DNA of 56,391 nucleotides from Pseudomonas fluorescens (GCF_902497995.1 NZ_CABVII010000034.1:1-56391); one strand, 5' to 3'; positions 29,891 to 39,539 are shown, counted from the stretch's first letter. Notes: generated by a model from the letters alone, not told the origin. Translations and numbers: made by a program.

Positions 29891-31972
29891 ATGCTCATCG
29901 GTAACTATTCCCCCACGCTGGTTATCATCTCGCTCTGTGTCGCGATTCTCGCGTCCTATACCGCGCTCGACCTCACGGAACGCATCGCCACGGCCAAAGG
30001 GCGCGCCGTGCATTTATGGACCGCGGGTGGCGCCTTTGCCATGGGGACCGGGGTGTGGTCGATGCATTTCATCGGCATGCTTGCGTTCAAACTGCCCATC
30101 GACCTCGGATACGACGTCAGCCTCACCTTGCTGTCACTGCTGATCGGGATCCTGTCCAGCGGCTTTGCCTTGTGGCTGGTCAGTCAGGCGCAGTTGCCGG
30201 CCTGGCAACTGGCGTTCGGTGCGTTGGTCATGGGCGCCGGAATCAGTGCCATGCATTACACCGGCATGGCCGCCATGCGCATGCAGCCGGGTATCGATTA
30301 CGATCCGACACTGTTCGGCGCCTCGCTGCTCATTGCGGTCGGCGCGTCGGGCGCCGGGTTATGGATCGCTTTCCGTCTGCGCCAACACAGCCCTTATGTC
30401 ATCCTGATCCGTGGCGGTGCAGCGGTCATCATGGGTATCGCCATCGTCGGCATGCACTACACCGCCATGGCCGCGGCGCGCTTCGCCGACGGCAGTTTCT
30501 GTGGCGCGGCCATCGACGGCTTGAACGGCAAGGGCCTGGACAACCTGGTGCTGATCACCACCCTGGCCATATTGACCATTGCCTTGCTGACGTCGGTGCT
30601 CGATGCACGCATGGAGGCGCGCACCGCAAGCCTTGCCCACTCGCTGACCGAAGCCAATCGCGAACTGACCCAATTGGCCCTGCATGACACCCTGACCGGC
30701 CTGCCGAATCGGGTGTTGCTGGCTGACCGCATCGATCAGGCGATGTCGAAGGTGCAGGAGCAGGGCGGGTGTTTTGCGTTGATGTTCATCGATCTGGACG
30801 GTTTCAAACCGGTCAACGATGCCTTCGGTCATCACATGGGCGATCAGTTGCTGCGAGCGGTCGGCCTGCGGTTGCGCGAGGAATTGCGCAGTCAGGACAC
30901 CCTGGCACGGATCGGTGGCGATGAGTTCGTGCTGCTGGTGCAACTGGGCGAGGAGAATGATGCATTGAGCCTGGCGGCCCGCCAGGTCGGATTGATCGCG
31001 CGCCCGTTCCGGGTGGCCGAACATGACTTGCAGATCTCCGCCAGTGTCGGTATCGCCGTCTATCCGGGCAATGGCCAGACTGCCGAGGAGTTGCTGATGA
31101 ACGCCGACGCGGCGATGTATCACGCCAAAGGCACTGGAAAAAACGGCTACCGCTTCTTCGACGCCTCGATGAACAGCAATGCGCGCAAGCAGCTGCAACT
31201 GCTGCAAGACTTGCGTAATGCACTGGACCAGCAGCAGTTCAGCCTCTATTACCAACCCAAGTTCGATGCGGCCAATGGCCATCCGGTCGGCGCCGAAGCG
31301 CTGCTGCGCTGGGAGCACCCGACCCAAGGCATGCTCCTGCCGGACAAGTTCATCGACCTGGCGGAGAAAACCGGGCTGATCATTCCGATTGGCGACTGGG
31401 TGCTCAACGAGGCCTGCCGGCAGATGCGCGAATGGTATCTGCTCGGCTACACCGACTGGCGCATCGCGGTGAATCTCTCGGCCTTGCAATTCTGCCACGT
31501 CGAGCTGGTGCAGAGCGTTGCCAAAGCCCTGGCCACGCACCATTTGCCGGCCAACAGCCTGACCTTGGAAATCACCGAGACCACCGCCATGAACGACGCC
31601 GATGTGAGCATGGCGGTGCTTCAGGAGTTGTCGGCAATGGGCGTCGACCTGTCCATCGATGACTTTGGCACTGGCTATTCGAGTTTGATGTACCTCAAGC
31701 GCCTGCCGGCCAATGAGCTGAAGATCGACCGGGGGTTTGTCCGCGATCTGGAACACGACAGCGACGACGCCGCCATCGTTTCAGCCATCGTCGCCCTCGG
31801 CCAGGCCTTGGGTTTGCGGATCGTCGCCGAAGGCGTGGAAACCGGGGTGCAACAGGACTTCCTGACGAAACTCGGCTGCGACTCGTTGCAAGGCTATCTG
31901 CTCGGCCATCCGCTGCCGGCTGCGCGCTTCATGGCCGATATTCTGCGCGGCGAGCAACTGGCTGCCGGTTGA
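29891..31972 (+). CDS. MHYT-GGDEF-EAL cyclic-di-GMP protein, MucR-like, 693 aa
   Basis: The N-terminal MHYT sensor has seven membrane helices with repeated SMHFIGM, AMHYTGM and GMHYTAM motifs thought to bind metal. Then come a GGDEF domain with intact RIGGDEFV (diguanylate cyclase) and an EAL domain with GAEALLRWEHP, a DDFGTGYSS segment and IDRGFV (phosphodiesterase). Sequence and architecture match MucR of P. aeruginosa, which tunes c-di-GMP for alginate synthesis. ATG 29891 is preferred because the MHYT domain begins there (MLIGNYSP) and GAGAAG precedes it. Both output motifs look catalytically intact. Confidence 0.88.
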   Translation: MLIGNYSPTLVIISLCVAILASYTALDLTERIATAKGRAVHLWTAGGAFAMGTGVWSMHFIGMLAFKLPIDLGYDVSLTLLSLLIGILSSGFALWLVSQAQLPAWQLAFGALVMGAGISAMHYTGMAAMRMQPGIDYDPTLFGASLLIAVGASGAGLWIAFRLRQHSPYVILIRGGAAVIMGIAIVGMHYTAMAAARFADGSFCGAAIDGLNGKGLDNLVLITTLAILTIALLTSVLDARMEARTASLAHSLTEANRELTQLALHDTLTGLPNRVLLADRIDQAMSKVQEQGGCFALMFIDLDGFKPVNDAFGHHMGDQLLRAVGLRLREELRSQDTLARIGGDEFVLLVQLGEENDALSLAARQVGLIARPFRVAEHDLQISASVGIAVYPGNGQTAEELLMNADAAMYHAKGTGKNGYRFFDASMNSNARKQLQLLQDLRNALDQQQFSLYYQPKFDAANGHPVGAEALLRWEHPTQGMLLPDKFIDLAEKTGLIIPIGDWVLNEACRQMREWYLLGYTDWRIAVNLSALQFCHVELVQSVAKALATHHLPANSLTLEITETTAMNDADVSMAVLQELSAMGVDLSIDDFGTGYSSLMYLKRLPANELKIDRGFVRDLEHDSDDAAIVSAIVALGQALGLRIVAEGVETGVQQDFLTKLGCDSLQGYLLGHPLPAARFMADILRGEQLAAG

Positions 31973-31983
31973 AGGGTGGCCTT

Positions 31984-32160
31984 TGTAGGAGCCAGGCTTG
32001 CCGGCGAACCAGGCGCTGCGGTGTATCTGCTGCATTGCGTCATCGTTCTTCGCGGGCAAGCCTCGCTCCTACAGGCGAACCAGACGCTGCGGTGTATCTG
32101 CTGCATTGCGTCATCGTTCTTCGCGGGCAAGTCGGATCGCCGCACCGCTCGCTCCTACAG
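31984..32160. repeat. REP cluster with a 71-bp tandem duplication
   Basis: A 57-base segment beginning GCGAACCAGGCGCTGC is present at 32004-32060 and again at 32075-32131 with one mismatch, a period of 71. Each copy ends at CGCGGGCAAG but is completed by a different REP half: CCTCGCTCCTACAG in the first, TCGGATCGCCGCACCGCTC in the second. This suggests stepwise duplication and recombination between REP subtypes. Confidence 0.85.
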
Positions 32161-32232
32161 GTCATGCAAAAACCATAAATGGCGGTTATTCTTTGCTCCG
32201 ACTGCTTACGCTTGAAAACGGGGAAAGCCAGC

Positions 32233-32979
32233 ATGGATAAAGTCATCGTCATCACCGGCGGCAGCCGCGGCATCGGCGCCGCCACCGCCTTGTTGGCCGC
32301 CGAACAGGGCTATCGGATCTGCATCAACTATCAGACCGACGAAGCAGCAGCCCAGACGGTGCTGGATCAAGTCCGTGCCCTCGGCGCGCAAGCCATTGCG
32401 GTACGCGCCGATGTCAGCATCGAAGACGAAGTGATCGCCTTGTTCCATCGCGTGGACACCGAACTGGGGCGGGTCACCGCACTGGTCAACAACGCCGGCA
32501 CCGTGGGCCAGAAGTCCCGGGTCGAGGAAATGTCCGAATTCCGCATCCTCAAAACCCTCAAGACCAACGTCCTGGCGCCGATCCTCTGCGCCAAGCATGC
32601 GCTGCTGCGCATGTCGCCCAGACACGGCGGGCAAGGCGGCAGCATCGTCAACGTGTCCTCGGTCGCCTCGCGCCTGGGATCACCCAACGAATACGTGGAC
32701 TATGCGGCGTCGAAAGGTGCACTGGACAGCTTCACCATCGGCCTGTCCAAGGAAGTGGCGGGCGAAGGTATCCGTGTCAACGCCGTGCGGCCGGGATTCA
32801 TCTACACCGACTTCCATGCACTGAGTGGCGATCCGGACCGGGTCAGCAAGCTGGAATCGGCGATCCCCATGGCGCGGGGCGGGCGGCCGGATGAAGTGGC
32901 GGAGGCGATTGTGTGGTTGTTGTCGGATAAGGCGTCGTATGCGACGGGGACGTTCGTCGACCTTGGTGGCGGTCGCTGA
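32233..32979 (+). CDS. SDR-family oxidoreductase, 248 aa
   Basis: Classical short-chain dehydrogenase/reductase. It has the NAD(P)-binding TGGSRGIG (residues 8-15), NNAG, the catalytic Ser in IVNVSSVAS, and YAASK with the catalytic Tyr and Lys. ATG 32233 follows GGGAAAGCCAGC; this gives the normal family length, while an upstream ATG at 32179 would only add REP-proximal sequence. Substrate unknown. Single-gene unit. Confidence 0.92.
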   Translation: MDKVIVITGGSRGIGAATALLAAEQGYRICINYQTDEAAAQTVLDQVRALGAQAIAVRADVSIEDEVIALFHRVDTELGRVTALVNNAGTVGQKSRVEEMSEFRILKTLKTNVLAPILCAKHALLRMSPRHGGQGGSIVNVSSVASRLGSPNEYVDYAASKGALDSFTIGLSKEVAGEGIRVNAVRPGFIYTDFHALSGDPDRVSKLESAIPMARGGRPDEVAEAIVWLLSDKASYATGTFVDLGGGR

Positions 32980-32985
32980 ATGACT

Positions 32986-33011
32986 GTCTACTGTCATTGT
33001 TGACAGTAGAC
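32986..33011. promoter_or_regulatory. Perfect 11-bp hairpin between the SDR and RHS genes
   Basis: GTCTACTGTCA and TGACAGTAGAC flank a TTGT loop, six bases after the SDR stop. There is no T run on either side, so it may be an operator-like site or an RNA stem rather than a Rho-independent terminator. Confidence 0.45.
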
Positions 33012-33066
33012 GATGATACCCGGCGCGCTTAGATTGCGAGTGACTCCCAATAGTCGAGCGCCATAA

Positions 33067-35859
33067 TTGCACAACCACACGCCTTCAATCAGTGTCATTG
33101 AACCACGCGGTTTACCTGTTCGTGCAATGGCCTATTATCGGCGCGCAATCGGCGATCCTGTCGAGGCTCGGGTCACGCATCAGCTATACGACGCTGCTGG
33201 CCGGCTCACTCAACAACGCGATCCCCGGTTGTTTGCACTGTTGCAGTCGGGCACTTCGGTGCCGACAAACCTGTCGACTTTTCACGATCTGTCAGGGCAG
33301 ACGCTTTGCAGTGACAGCGTCGATGCGGGCTGGCAGCTTGACCTGTCCGGTGCGGGCGGGCCGGCGTGTGAATCGTGGGATCAGCGAGGCTGGCATCGTC
33401 GTACCGAGCATGATTCCTTGCTGCGACCGGTAGCGATTCATGAGTATTGCTTCGAGGAAACCGAGCGCTGTGCCGAACGGATCATCTGGGCCAGTTCCTC
33501 TCCAGAAAATGCACTGCACAATCGTTGCGGCCAACCGGTGCGTCATGATGATCCAGCAGGTAGCCGATGGCTGCCCGAGTATGGACTGACGGGAGCGGTC
33601 CTGGCTGAGGACCGGCGTTTCCTCGACAGCCTTGAACCGCCTGACTGGCCCGTCACCGAAGCTGAGCGCAACTCGTTGCTGGAGCCGGGTGACGGTTCGC
33701 GTTCTGCATGGCACTTCGCGGCGACCGGCGAAGCGCTGAGCCAGACCGATGTTAAAGGTCATGTCCGGCACTTCGCGCATGATCGGGCCGGTCAACTGCG
33801 CGAAGTTCGCCTGCAGCGCTCCGAACAGACCACTGCCGAGACGCCGGTCAGTGGCATCGAATACAATGCTTCAGGGCAGGTTCAACAGGAGCTGACCGGC
33901 AACGGCATGCGAACCTTTTCCAGTTATGATCCGGCCGATGGCCACCTCCTGTCGCTGGCCAATCAAGACCCGGGCGGTGTGTTTTTGCAGAACCTGAGCT
34001 ACCGCCATGACCCGGCTGGCAATATCACGCAGATCGCGGATGCGGCATTACCCATACAGTACTTCGCCAATCAACGGATCGAACCGGTTCGACATTTCGC
34101 CTACGACACCCTGTACCAGTTGATCGAAGCCTCGGGCTGGGAATCCGCCAAGCCGTCACTGGGACCGGCACTACCGGTCTGGCAACCCTTCGGCCCACTC
34201 GACGCGAGCCGCTGGTGCAACTACAGCGAAACCTACCATTACGATGAGGCGGGCAATCTGCTGCAACGCGTTCATCAGGGGGCGGTGGATGACACCTTGA
34301 ACATGCAGGTGGCGCCGCACAGCAATCGCAGCATCAAAATCCGACCGGGCGCGAACCTTGACGAGCTGTTCGATGCCCGCGGCAATCTGCTGGAACTGCA
34401 ACCGGGGCAAAGGTTGCAGTGGAACGGCCGTAGTCAGTTGACGCAGATTACCCAGGTTAGTCGAGCAGACGGCAACGATGACCTGGAGCGGTATGTGTAT
34501 GACAACGAAGGGCAACGCCTGCGAAAATGGCGCACCGCTGCGGCGAAATCTGTCACTCATGCGGGCGAAGTGCGTTATCTGCCGGGCATCGAATTGCACA
34601 CCGACAGCGCCACCGGCGAGCGGTTGCAGGTGGTCAGTGTTCAGGCTGGCCGCTGTTCGGTGCGCCTGCTGCATTGGGACAGTCCGCCACCCAATGGCGT
34701 GGACAATGATCAGTTGCGTTACTGCTTCGACGATCACCTGGGGTCCAGTGCAATCGAGGTGGATGCGCAGGCGAAACCGATCAGTCAGGAAGTGTATTAC
34801 CCATTTGGTGGCACGGCCTGGTTGGCGGGGCAGCATGAGGTGGAGACCAGCTACAAGACCATTCGTTATTCAGGCAAGGAAAGGGACACAACGGGGCTTT
34901 ATTACTACGGTGCGCGCTATTACGCGCCGTGGCTACAGCGGTGGTTGAATCCGGATCCGGCGGGAGAAGTGGATGGGTTGAATTTTTTTCGTTTCGTGAG
35001 AAATAGTCCGGCTAACTTTGTTGATGTCCAGGGGCATTTTCCGGTTTTACGAAAATTTTTCGACTATCGCCTCGAGACTCGTACTGGAATTCGCCACCTA
35101 ATAACCCAACGTGGTTTGAAAAGCTTCGGTAAAAAATCTCCTGAGGTGTCTCGGCTTTTGAATGAAGGTCTGAAAAAAGCTAAAGATGAAGTAACGCGAA
35201 CTCTATTTGAGCTTCGCGAGAATAAGCATGATACAAATTCGTACGACAATTTTTTTGGTAAACAGACTGAAGATGGTGTTGTTCAGTTGGAGGACCACTA
35301 CCAGAGTATATTGTCGAATATTGAGCGCATTCAGAAAAAGCCGGAGAAATTTGTTTTCTTTAGAGATGATGAAGGCAAGCGTTCCAAGGCTAGCGCTTTT
35401 ATATATCACGAAGATAGAAGGCATAAAGTATATATCAATTCGACATTTATTGATTCGGCAACAGTTGGTGACATTGCGCATGTATTGGTGCATGAATTTA
35501 GCCATCAAAATGTTGCGGGCAAGGCAACTAAGGATTATTGGTATTTGTACTCAAGTTTTGGTGATGTAGCGGACCGTACGGATGACCGATCAACATGGGA
35601 TGATCAAAACCAGACTGCGTCACGGGCAACGGCAATAACGCTGGCGGGGGTTTACCCCAATGAGATTCATCCCAAGATTCAACATAATTTTATTGAGGAG
35701 GCTGGGGGCGCCAACATTGAGGAGGCTGCAAGAAGGTTTAGAGCAGATCCATCTCTTAGAAGCAGAATGGCACTCAGAAATGCGGATAATATTGCGGGTT
35801 TCGTTTTTTCGGATAGAAGGAGAACAAGTCAAATAAGCGATGATGGCTGGCCATTATAA
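33067..35859 (+). CDS. TccC-like RHS protein with a C-terminal M35-type metallopeptidase toxin domain, 930 aa
   Basis: Residues 1 to about 650 are an RHS/YD-repeat shell of the insecticidal toxin complex C type (TPSISVIEPRGLPVRAMAY start, SGKERDTTGLYYYGARYY core, NPDPAGEVDGLNFFRFVRN end). Thereafter the DNA becomes AT-rich and the sequence changes to an unrelated C-terminal domain. That domain holds HEFSH (809-813), KDYWY (Asp823, Tyr826) and ALRNADN (around 905). This order fits the M35 aspzincin family (HExxH, GTxDxxY, NAD). The likely effector is thus a zinc endopeptidase encapsulated in the RHS cage. Translation apparently starts at TTG 33067, since an in-frame stop lies directly upstream; the ribosome binding site is poor. 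No immunity gene follows, as is usual for Tc toxins aimed at eukaryotes. Confidence 0.85.
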   Translation: MHNHTPSISVIEPRGLPVRAMAYYRRAIGDPVEARVTHQLYDAAGRLTQQRDPRLFALLQSGTSVPTNLSTFHDLSGQTLCSDSVDAGWQLDLSGAGGPACESWDQRGWHRRTEHDSLLRPVAIHEYCFEETERCAERIIWASSSPENALHNRCGQPVRHDDPAGSRWLPEYGLTGAVLAEDRRFLDSLEPPDWPVTEAERNSLLEPGDGSRSAWHFAATGEALSQTDVKGHVRHFAHDRAGQLREVRLQRSEQTTAETPVSGIEYNASGQVQQELTGNGMRTFSSYDPADGHLLSLANQDPGGVFLQNLSYRHDPAGNITQIADAALPIQYFANQRIEPVRHFAYDTLYQLIEASGWESAKPSLGPALPVWQPFGPLDASRWCNYSETYHYDEAGNLLQRVHQGAVDDTLNMQVAPHSNRSIKIRPGANLDELFDARGNLLELQPGQRLQWNGRSQLTQITQVSRADGNDDLERYVYDNEGQRLRKWRTAAAKSVTHAGEVRYLPGIELHTDSATGERLQVVSVQAGRCSVRLLHWDSPPPNGVDNDQLRYCFDDHLGSSAIEVDAQAKPISQEVYYPFGGTAWLAGQHEVETSYKTIRYSGKERDTTGLYYYGARYYAPWLQRWLNPDPAGEVDGLNFFRFVRNSPANFVDVQGHFPVLRKFFDYRLETRTGIRHLITQRGLKSFGKKSPEVSRLLNEGLKKAKDEVTRTLFELRENKHDTNSYDNFFGKQTEDGVVQLEDHYQSILSNIERIQKKPEKFVFFRDDEGKRSKASAFIYHEDRRHKVYINSTFIDSATVGDIAHVLVHEFSHQNVAGKATKDYWYLYSSFGDVADRTDDRSTWDDQNQTASRATAITLAGVYPNEIHPKIQHNFIEEAGGANIEEAARRFRADPSLRSRMALRNADNIAGFVFSDRRRTSQISDDGWPL

Positions 35860-35950
35860 TCATGCTCCCATTTATAGAAAGGCATTTCAGCAAAGCATCC
35901 AGATCACGCCGCTGAGCACCAAACGCTCATCTCGCGGGCGATCTCCGTTA

Positions 35951-35980
35951 AAAACTCCCGGGCTGCACCCGGGAGTTTGT
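35951..35980 (+). terminator. Terminator-like hairpin after the RHS gene
   Basis: AAACTCCCGGG and CCCGGGAGTTT around a short CTGCA-like loop, with A residues before and a TTTG end after. It could serve both the RHS gene and, weakly, the converging MocR gene. The remainder of 35860-36108 holds no gene that I can support. Confidence 0.75.
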
Positions 35981-36108
35981 ACCGGTTTGCCTGCTAACTC
36001 GAACTATTGAGTGACCGCACATTCTTTCCCAGCGATGTGCGTAGCCATACGCCGTCGACAAATGCGAAGCACGCCGCCTTGATCACGGAAATTAATAGTC
36101 TCGTAATT

Positions 36109-37518
36109 TTAAAACGACCACACAATCCGCCCTAACGTTTCCATCGCCTTCTCCGCAGCCTCATCCCACGGACTCCCATAATTCAACCGAATACAATTCC
36201 TGAACCGCTGCACCGGTGAAAAGATCGGTCCCGGCGCAATGCTGATCCCCTGCGCCAAGGCCATCTGAAACAACTTCAACGAATCCATCTGCGCCGGCAA
36301 TTCCAGCCACAAAAAGTAGCCACCCGCCGGCTGACTGACCCGGGTTTGCGCCGGAAAATAGCGAGCGATGGCGGCCAACATCGCGCTCTGCTGTTCTTCC
36401 AGCGCGTAACGCAGTTTGCGCAAATGCCGGTCGTAACCGCCATGCTGCAGGTAGTCGGCAATGGCCGCCTGGGCTGGCATCGACGCGCAAAGCGAGGTCA
36501 TGAGTTTCAGGCGTTCGATCTTCTGCGCATATCGCCCGGCAGCGACCCAGCCGATGCGGTAGCCGGGGGCCAGGCTTTTGGCGAATGAACCGCAGTGCAT
36601 CACCAGGCCCTCTGTGTCGAAGGCTTTGGCCGGTTTCGGCGCTTGTTGCCCGTAATAGAGTTCGGCGTAGACATCGTCTTCGATCAGCGGCACCTGATGA
36701 ACGCGCAGCAACTCCACCAGTTCACGCTTTTTCGCCTCGGGCATGGTCGCGCCCATCGGGTTCTGGAAACTGGTCATGCACCAGCAAGCCTTGATCGGGT
36801 GGCGCTCCAGGGTTTGCGCGAGCACGCCAAGGTCGATGCCGTCGCGCGGGTGCACGGGGATTTCCACGGCTTTGAGCTTCAGGCGTTCCAGCACTTGCAG
36901 GCAGGCGTAGAACGCTGGCGCTTCGATGGCCACCAGGTCGCCAGGCTCGGTGACGGCTTGCAGGCACAGATTCAGGGCTTCCAGCGCGCCGTTGGTGATC
37001 AGCAGCTCTTCAATGGGCAGCATCAACCCGGCGACCATGTAGCGCAGGGCGATTTGTCGACGCAGTTGCGGGTTGCCCGGCGACATGTCGGTGACCACCA
37101 TGCGCGGGTCCATGTCCCGGGCGGCACTGGCCAGGGAGCGCGAAAGGCGCTGCAGGGGAAACAGGGCCGGGCTGGGGAAAGCCGAGCCGAAGGGCACGGT
37201 GGTGGGGTCCTTGATTGAGTCGAGGACCGAGAATACCAGTTCGCTGACGTCGACTTCGGTGGATTCATTGACCTGGCTGCTGATCACCGGCTCGGAAAAC
37301 GGGCTCGGTGCATGGACGTTGACGAAGTAGCCGGAACGTGGCCGGGCGCGGATCAGCCCGCGGCGTTCGAGCAGGTAATAGGCCTGGAACACCGTGGACG
37401 GACTGACGCCATAGGTCTGACTGGCATAGCGCACCGAAGGCACACGCTGGCCGGGGCCGAGGACGCCGGAGCGGATCAGTTCAGCGATGTCGTCGGCGAA
37501 TTTTTCGTAGCGTTTCAT
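36109..37518 (-). CDS. MocR-type GntR regulator with aminotransferase-like domain, 469 aa
   Basis: The N-terminal winged helix-turn-helix of the GntR family (RVPSVRYASQTYGVSPSTVFQAY) is joined to a full fold-type I PLP domain. SFAKSLAPGYRIGW contains the PLP-binding Lys, and the motifs GALEALNLCLQ and SFQNPMG are aminotransferase-like. ATG 37518 gives the normal family start; an upstream extension is REP-derived. The regulated gene and the sensed amine or amino acid cannot be read from this neighbourhood. Confidence 0.9.
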   Translation of the reverse strand: MKRYEKFADDIAELIRSGVLGPGQRVPSVRYASQTYGVSPSTVFQAYYLLERRGLIRARPRSGYFVNVHAPSPFSEPVISSQVNESTEVDVSELVFSVLDSIKDPTTVPFGSAFPSPALFPLQRLSRSLASAARDMDPRMVVTDMSPGNPQLRRQIALRYMVAGLMLPIEELLITNGALEALNLCLQAVTEPGDLVAIEAPAFYACLQVLERLKLKAVEIPVHPRDGIDLGVLAQTLERHPIKACWCMTSFQNPMGATMPEAKKRELVELLRVHQVPLIEDDVYAELYYGQQAPKPAKAFDTEGLVMHCGSFAKSLAPGYRIGWVAAGRYAQKIERLKLMTSLCASMPAQAAIADYLQHGGYDRHLRKLRYALEEQQSAMLAAIARYFPAQTRVSQPAGGYFLWLELPAQMDSLKLFQMALAQGISIAPGPIFSPVQRFRNCIRLNYGSPWDEAAEKAMETLGRIVWSF

Positions 37519-37563
37519 CGGGTGCCTGGAGGGGTTGTCATTCAGAAAAATCGGGGTGACTTC

Positions 37564-37656
37564 TTCGCGGGCAAGTCGGATCGCCGCACCGCTCGCTCCT
37601 ACAGTACGGTGGGGACCGTAGGAGCGAGCGGTGCGTCGATCCGACTTGCCCGCGAA
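37564..37656. repeat. Long REP palindrome, 39-bp arms
   Basis: Arms 37564-37602 and 37618-37656 are inverted copies with one mismatch and a 15-base loop. They belong to the REP variant containing GTCGGATCGCCGCACCGCTC. It sits between the MocR start and the 3' end of ccoG. Confidence 0.88.
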
Positions 37657-37679
37657 TGGCAGCACCGCAGTCTAAGGGA

Positions 37680-39110
37680 TCATCTGTTCATCGGCGCAAC
37701 AAACCGGCTCTTGGCCACGCTATAAATATCGGGCTCATCACGGTCCACAATCTTGAAACTGATGGTCTGCGAGCTGCTGCTCGGCCGTTGCGCCGTCATC
37801 GCCACCGACACCGGCACATCGACGATCTCGCCAGACGCCAGGCTCAGTTCAGTCCTGCCTTGCAACTGGAAGCCGTCGCCATCGACCAGGGTCAAGCGGT
37901 AGTCCTGACGTTGCTGGGTCTTGTTGATGACCTTCAGGCTATAAATGTTTTCAATCTGGCCCTGACTGTTCTCGCGAAACAGGCCACGGTCCTTGCTCAC
38001 GTCCAGCGAGACCATCGGCCGTTCCACCAACGCCAGGGCGAGCGCGCCGATCATCACCAGCAGCACGGCGGTGTAACCCATCAGCCGAGGCCGAAGCAGC
38101 CGGGTCTTGCCGCCCTGTAACTCATGTTCCGAGGTGTAGCTAATCAGCCCACGGGCATAGCCCATCTTGTCCATGATCGAATCGCAGGCGTCGATGCACG
38201 CGGCACAGCCGATGCATTCCATTTGCAAACCGTCGCGGATGTCGATCCCGGTGGGGCAGACCTGCACGCAGAGTTGGCAATCGATGCAATCACCGAGGCC
38301 GACTTGCGCCGGTGCCACCTCACGTTTGCGTGGGCCACGGTATTCGCCACGGGCGACGTCGTAGGAAATGGTCAGGGTGTCTTTGTCGAACATCACGCTC
38401 TGGAACCGTGCATACGGGCACATGTGCATGCACACCGCCTCACGCAGCCAGCCGGCGTTGAGGTAAGTGGCGCCGGTGAAAAACAACACCCAGAACAGGC
38501 TCACGCCGCCCATTTGCAGGGTCAGCAACTCTTCGGCCAGTGGCCGGATCGGCGTGAAGTAACCGACAAAGGTCAGGCCGGTCAGCAAGCTGATGGCCAG
38601 CCACAAACTGTGCTTGATCGAGCGCCGGATCAGTTTGTTCAGGCCCCAGGGCGCGGCTTGCAGTTTGATGCGCTGGTTGCGTTCACCCTCGGTGATTTTC
38701 TCGCACCACATGAAGATCCAGGTCCAGGAGCTCTGGGGGCAGGTGTAGCCACACCAGACCCGCCCGGCGAACACGGTGATCGCAAACAGGCCGAACGCGG
38801 CAATGATCAGCAACGCCGAGAGCAGGATGAAATCCTGCGGCCAGAAGGTCGCGCCGAAGATGTGGAATTTACTTTCGGACAGGTCCCAGAGCACCGCCTG
38901 GCGGCCGCCCCAGTTCAACCAGACGGTGCCGAAAAACAGCACAAACAGAAAACCCGCGCCGCTCATGCGTAATGTGCGGAACAGGCCGGTGAAGCTGCGG
39001 GTATGGATCAGGTTGTCGCTGGACTTGGCCTTTATCTTTGCACGCGAAGGCTCGTAGCTGTGTACTAAGGGTGCGCTTTCCAGGGTTCGGACGGGGATTC
39101 TATCGCTCAT
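37680..39110 (-). CDS. Cytochrome cbb3 oxidase accessory protein CcoG, 476 aa
   Basis: Membrane iron-sulfur protein thought to reduce copper for cbb3 oxidase assembly. It has several membrane helices (SGAGFLFVLFFGTVWL, FILLSALLIIAAFGLFAI and others), the GRVWCGYTCPQSSWTW motif, a cytoplasmic double 4Fe-4S domain (CIDCQLCVQVCP and CIGCAACIDACD), and a periplasmic Ig-like C-terminal domain. ATG 39110 (MSDRIPV) is chosen; an ATG eight codons earlier is possible. No other cco or fix genes are in the window. Confidence 0.92.
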   Translation of the reverse strand: MSDRIPVRTLESAPLVHSYEPSRAKIKAKSSDNLIHTRSFTGLFRTLRMSGAGFLFVLFFGTVWLNWGGRQAVLWDLSESKFHIFGATFWPQDFILLSALLIIAAFGLFAITVFAGRVWCGYTCPQSSWTWIFMWCEKITEGERNQRIKLQAAPWGLNKLIRRSIKHSLWLAISLLTGLTFVGYFTPIRPLAEELLTLQMGGVSLFWVLFFTGATYLNAGWLREAVCMHMCPYARFQSVMFDKDTLTISYDVARGEYRGPRKREVAPAQVGLGDCIDCQLCVQVCPTGIDIRDGLQMECIGCAACIDACDSIMDKMGYARGLISYTSEHELQGGKTRLLRPRLMGYTAVLLVMIGALALALVERPMVSLDVSKDRGLFRENSQGQIENIYSLKVINKTQQRQDYRLTLVDGDGFQLQGRTELSLASGEIVDVPVSVAMTAQRPSSSSQTISFKIVDRDEPDIYSVAKSRFVAPMNR

Positions 39111-39305
39111 GGTCTGTCGCTCATCAGCCTCCATCAGGCGTGAGCACTATGCGCGGTGATCTGTTTGCATAACAGACTCAGGTATTGCAATAAAAAGCGG
39201 ATCAGATGGGCTGGAACCCGCTGCCTGCGACACGTTGAAGCACCTGTCACAGCGGGATGCTGGCGCCTATACCAGGCGCCGGACGCTGTTGTTGATACGG
39301 GTCAG

Positions 39306-39539
39306 TCAAATCACCGAATCACTGTCGGTGGCCTTCAAATGCCTGCGGCCGTCGACGGCACCTGCTACGGTCAATGCATCGGCTTCTGCTTCGGTGATGT
39401 AGATACGCTGGCCATCAAGCTCCACCGCTGACATGGCCATTTCAGAGTCAGTAATGATGGTGACGTCGGGGCACAGACGAATTTCTTCGCCGTTCTCGGT
39501 CGTGAAGAAGCAGGTCTGGTTTTCGATACGTATCGACAT
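39306..39539 (-). CDS. DUF3203-like small Pseudomonas protein, 77 aa
   Basis: A short, acidic, cytoplasmic protein with strands MSIRIENQTCFF and AVELDGQRIYITEAEAD and an ending HLKATDSDSV. I recognise the pattern as the Pseudomonas-restricted DUF3203 family, whose function is unknown. ATG 39539 follows GGCGAC. It diverges from the MgtC-family gene. Confidence 0.75.
   Translation of the reverse strand: MSIRIENQTCFFTTENGEEIRLCPDVTIITDSEMAMSAVELDGQRIYITEAEADALTVAGAVDGRRHLKATDSDSVI

Noticed and set aside
31976..32160. CRISPR-like repeats
   Set aside because: Two copies only, made of REP halves; no regular spacers and no cas genes.
35860..36108. Immunity gene for the RHS toxin
   Set aside because: No ORF with supporting signals in this gap; only a terminator-like hairpin.
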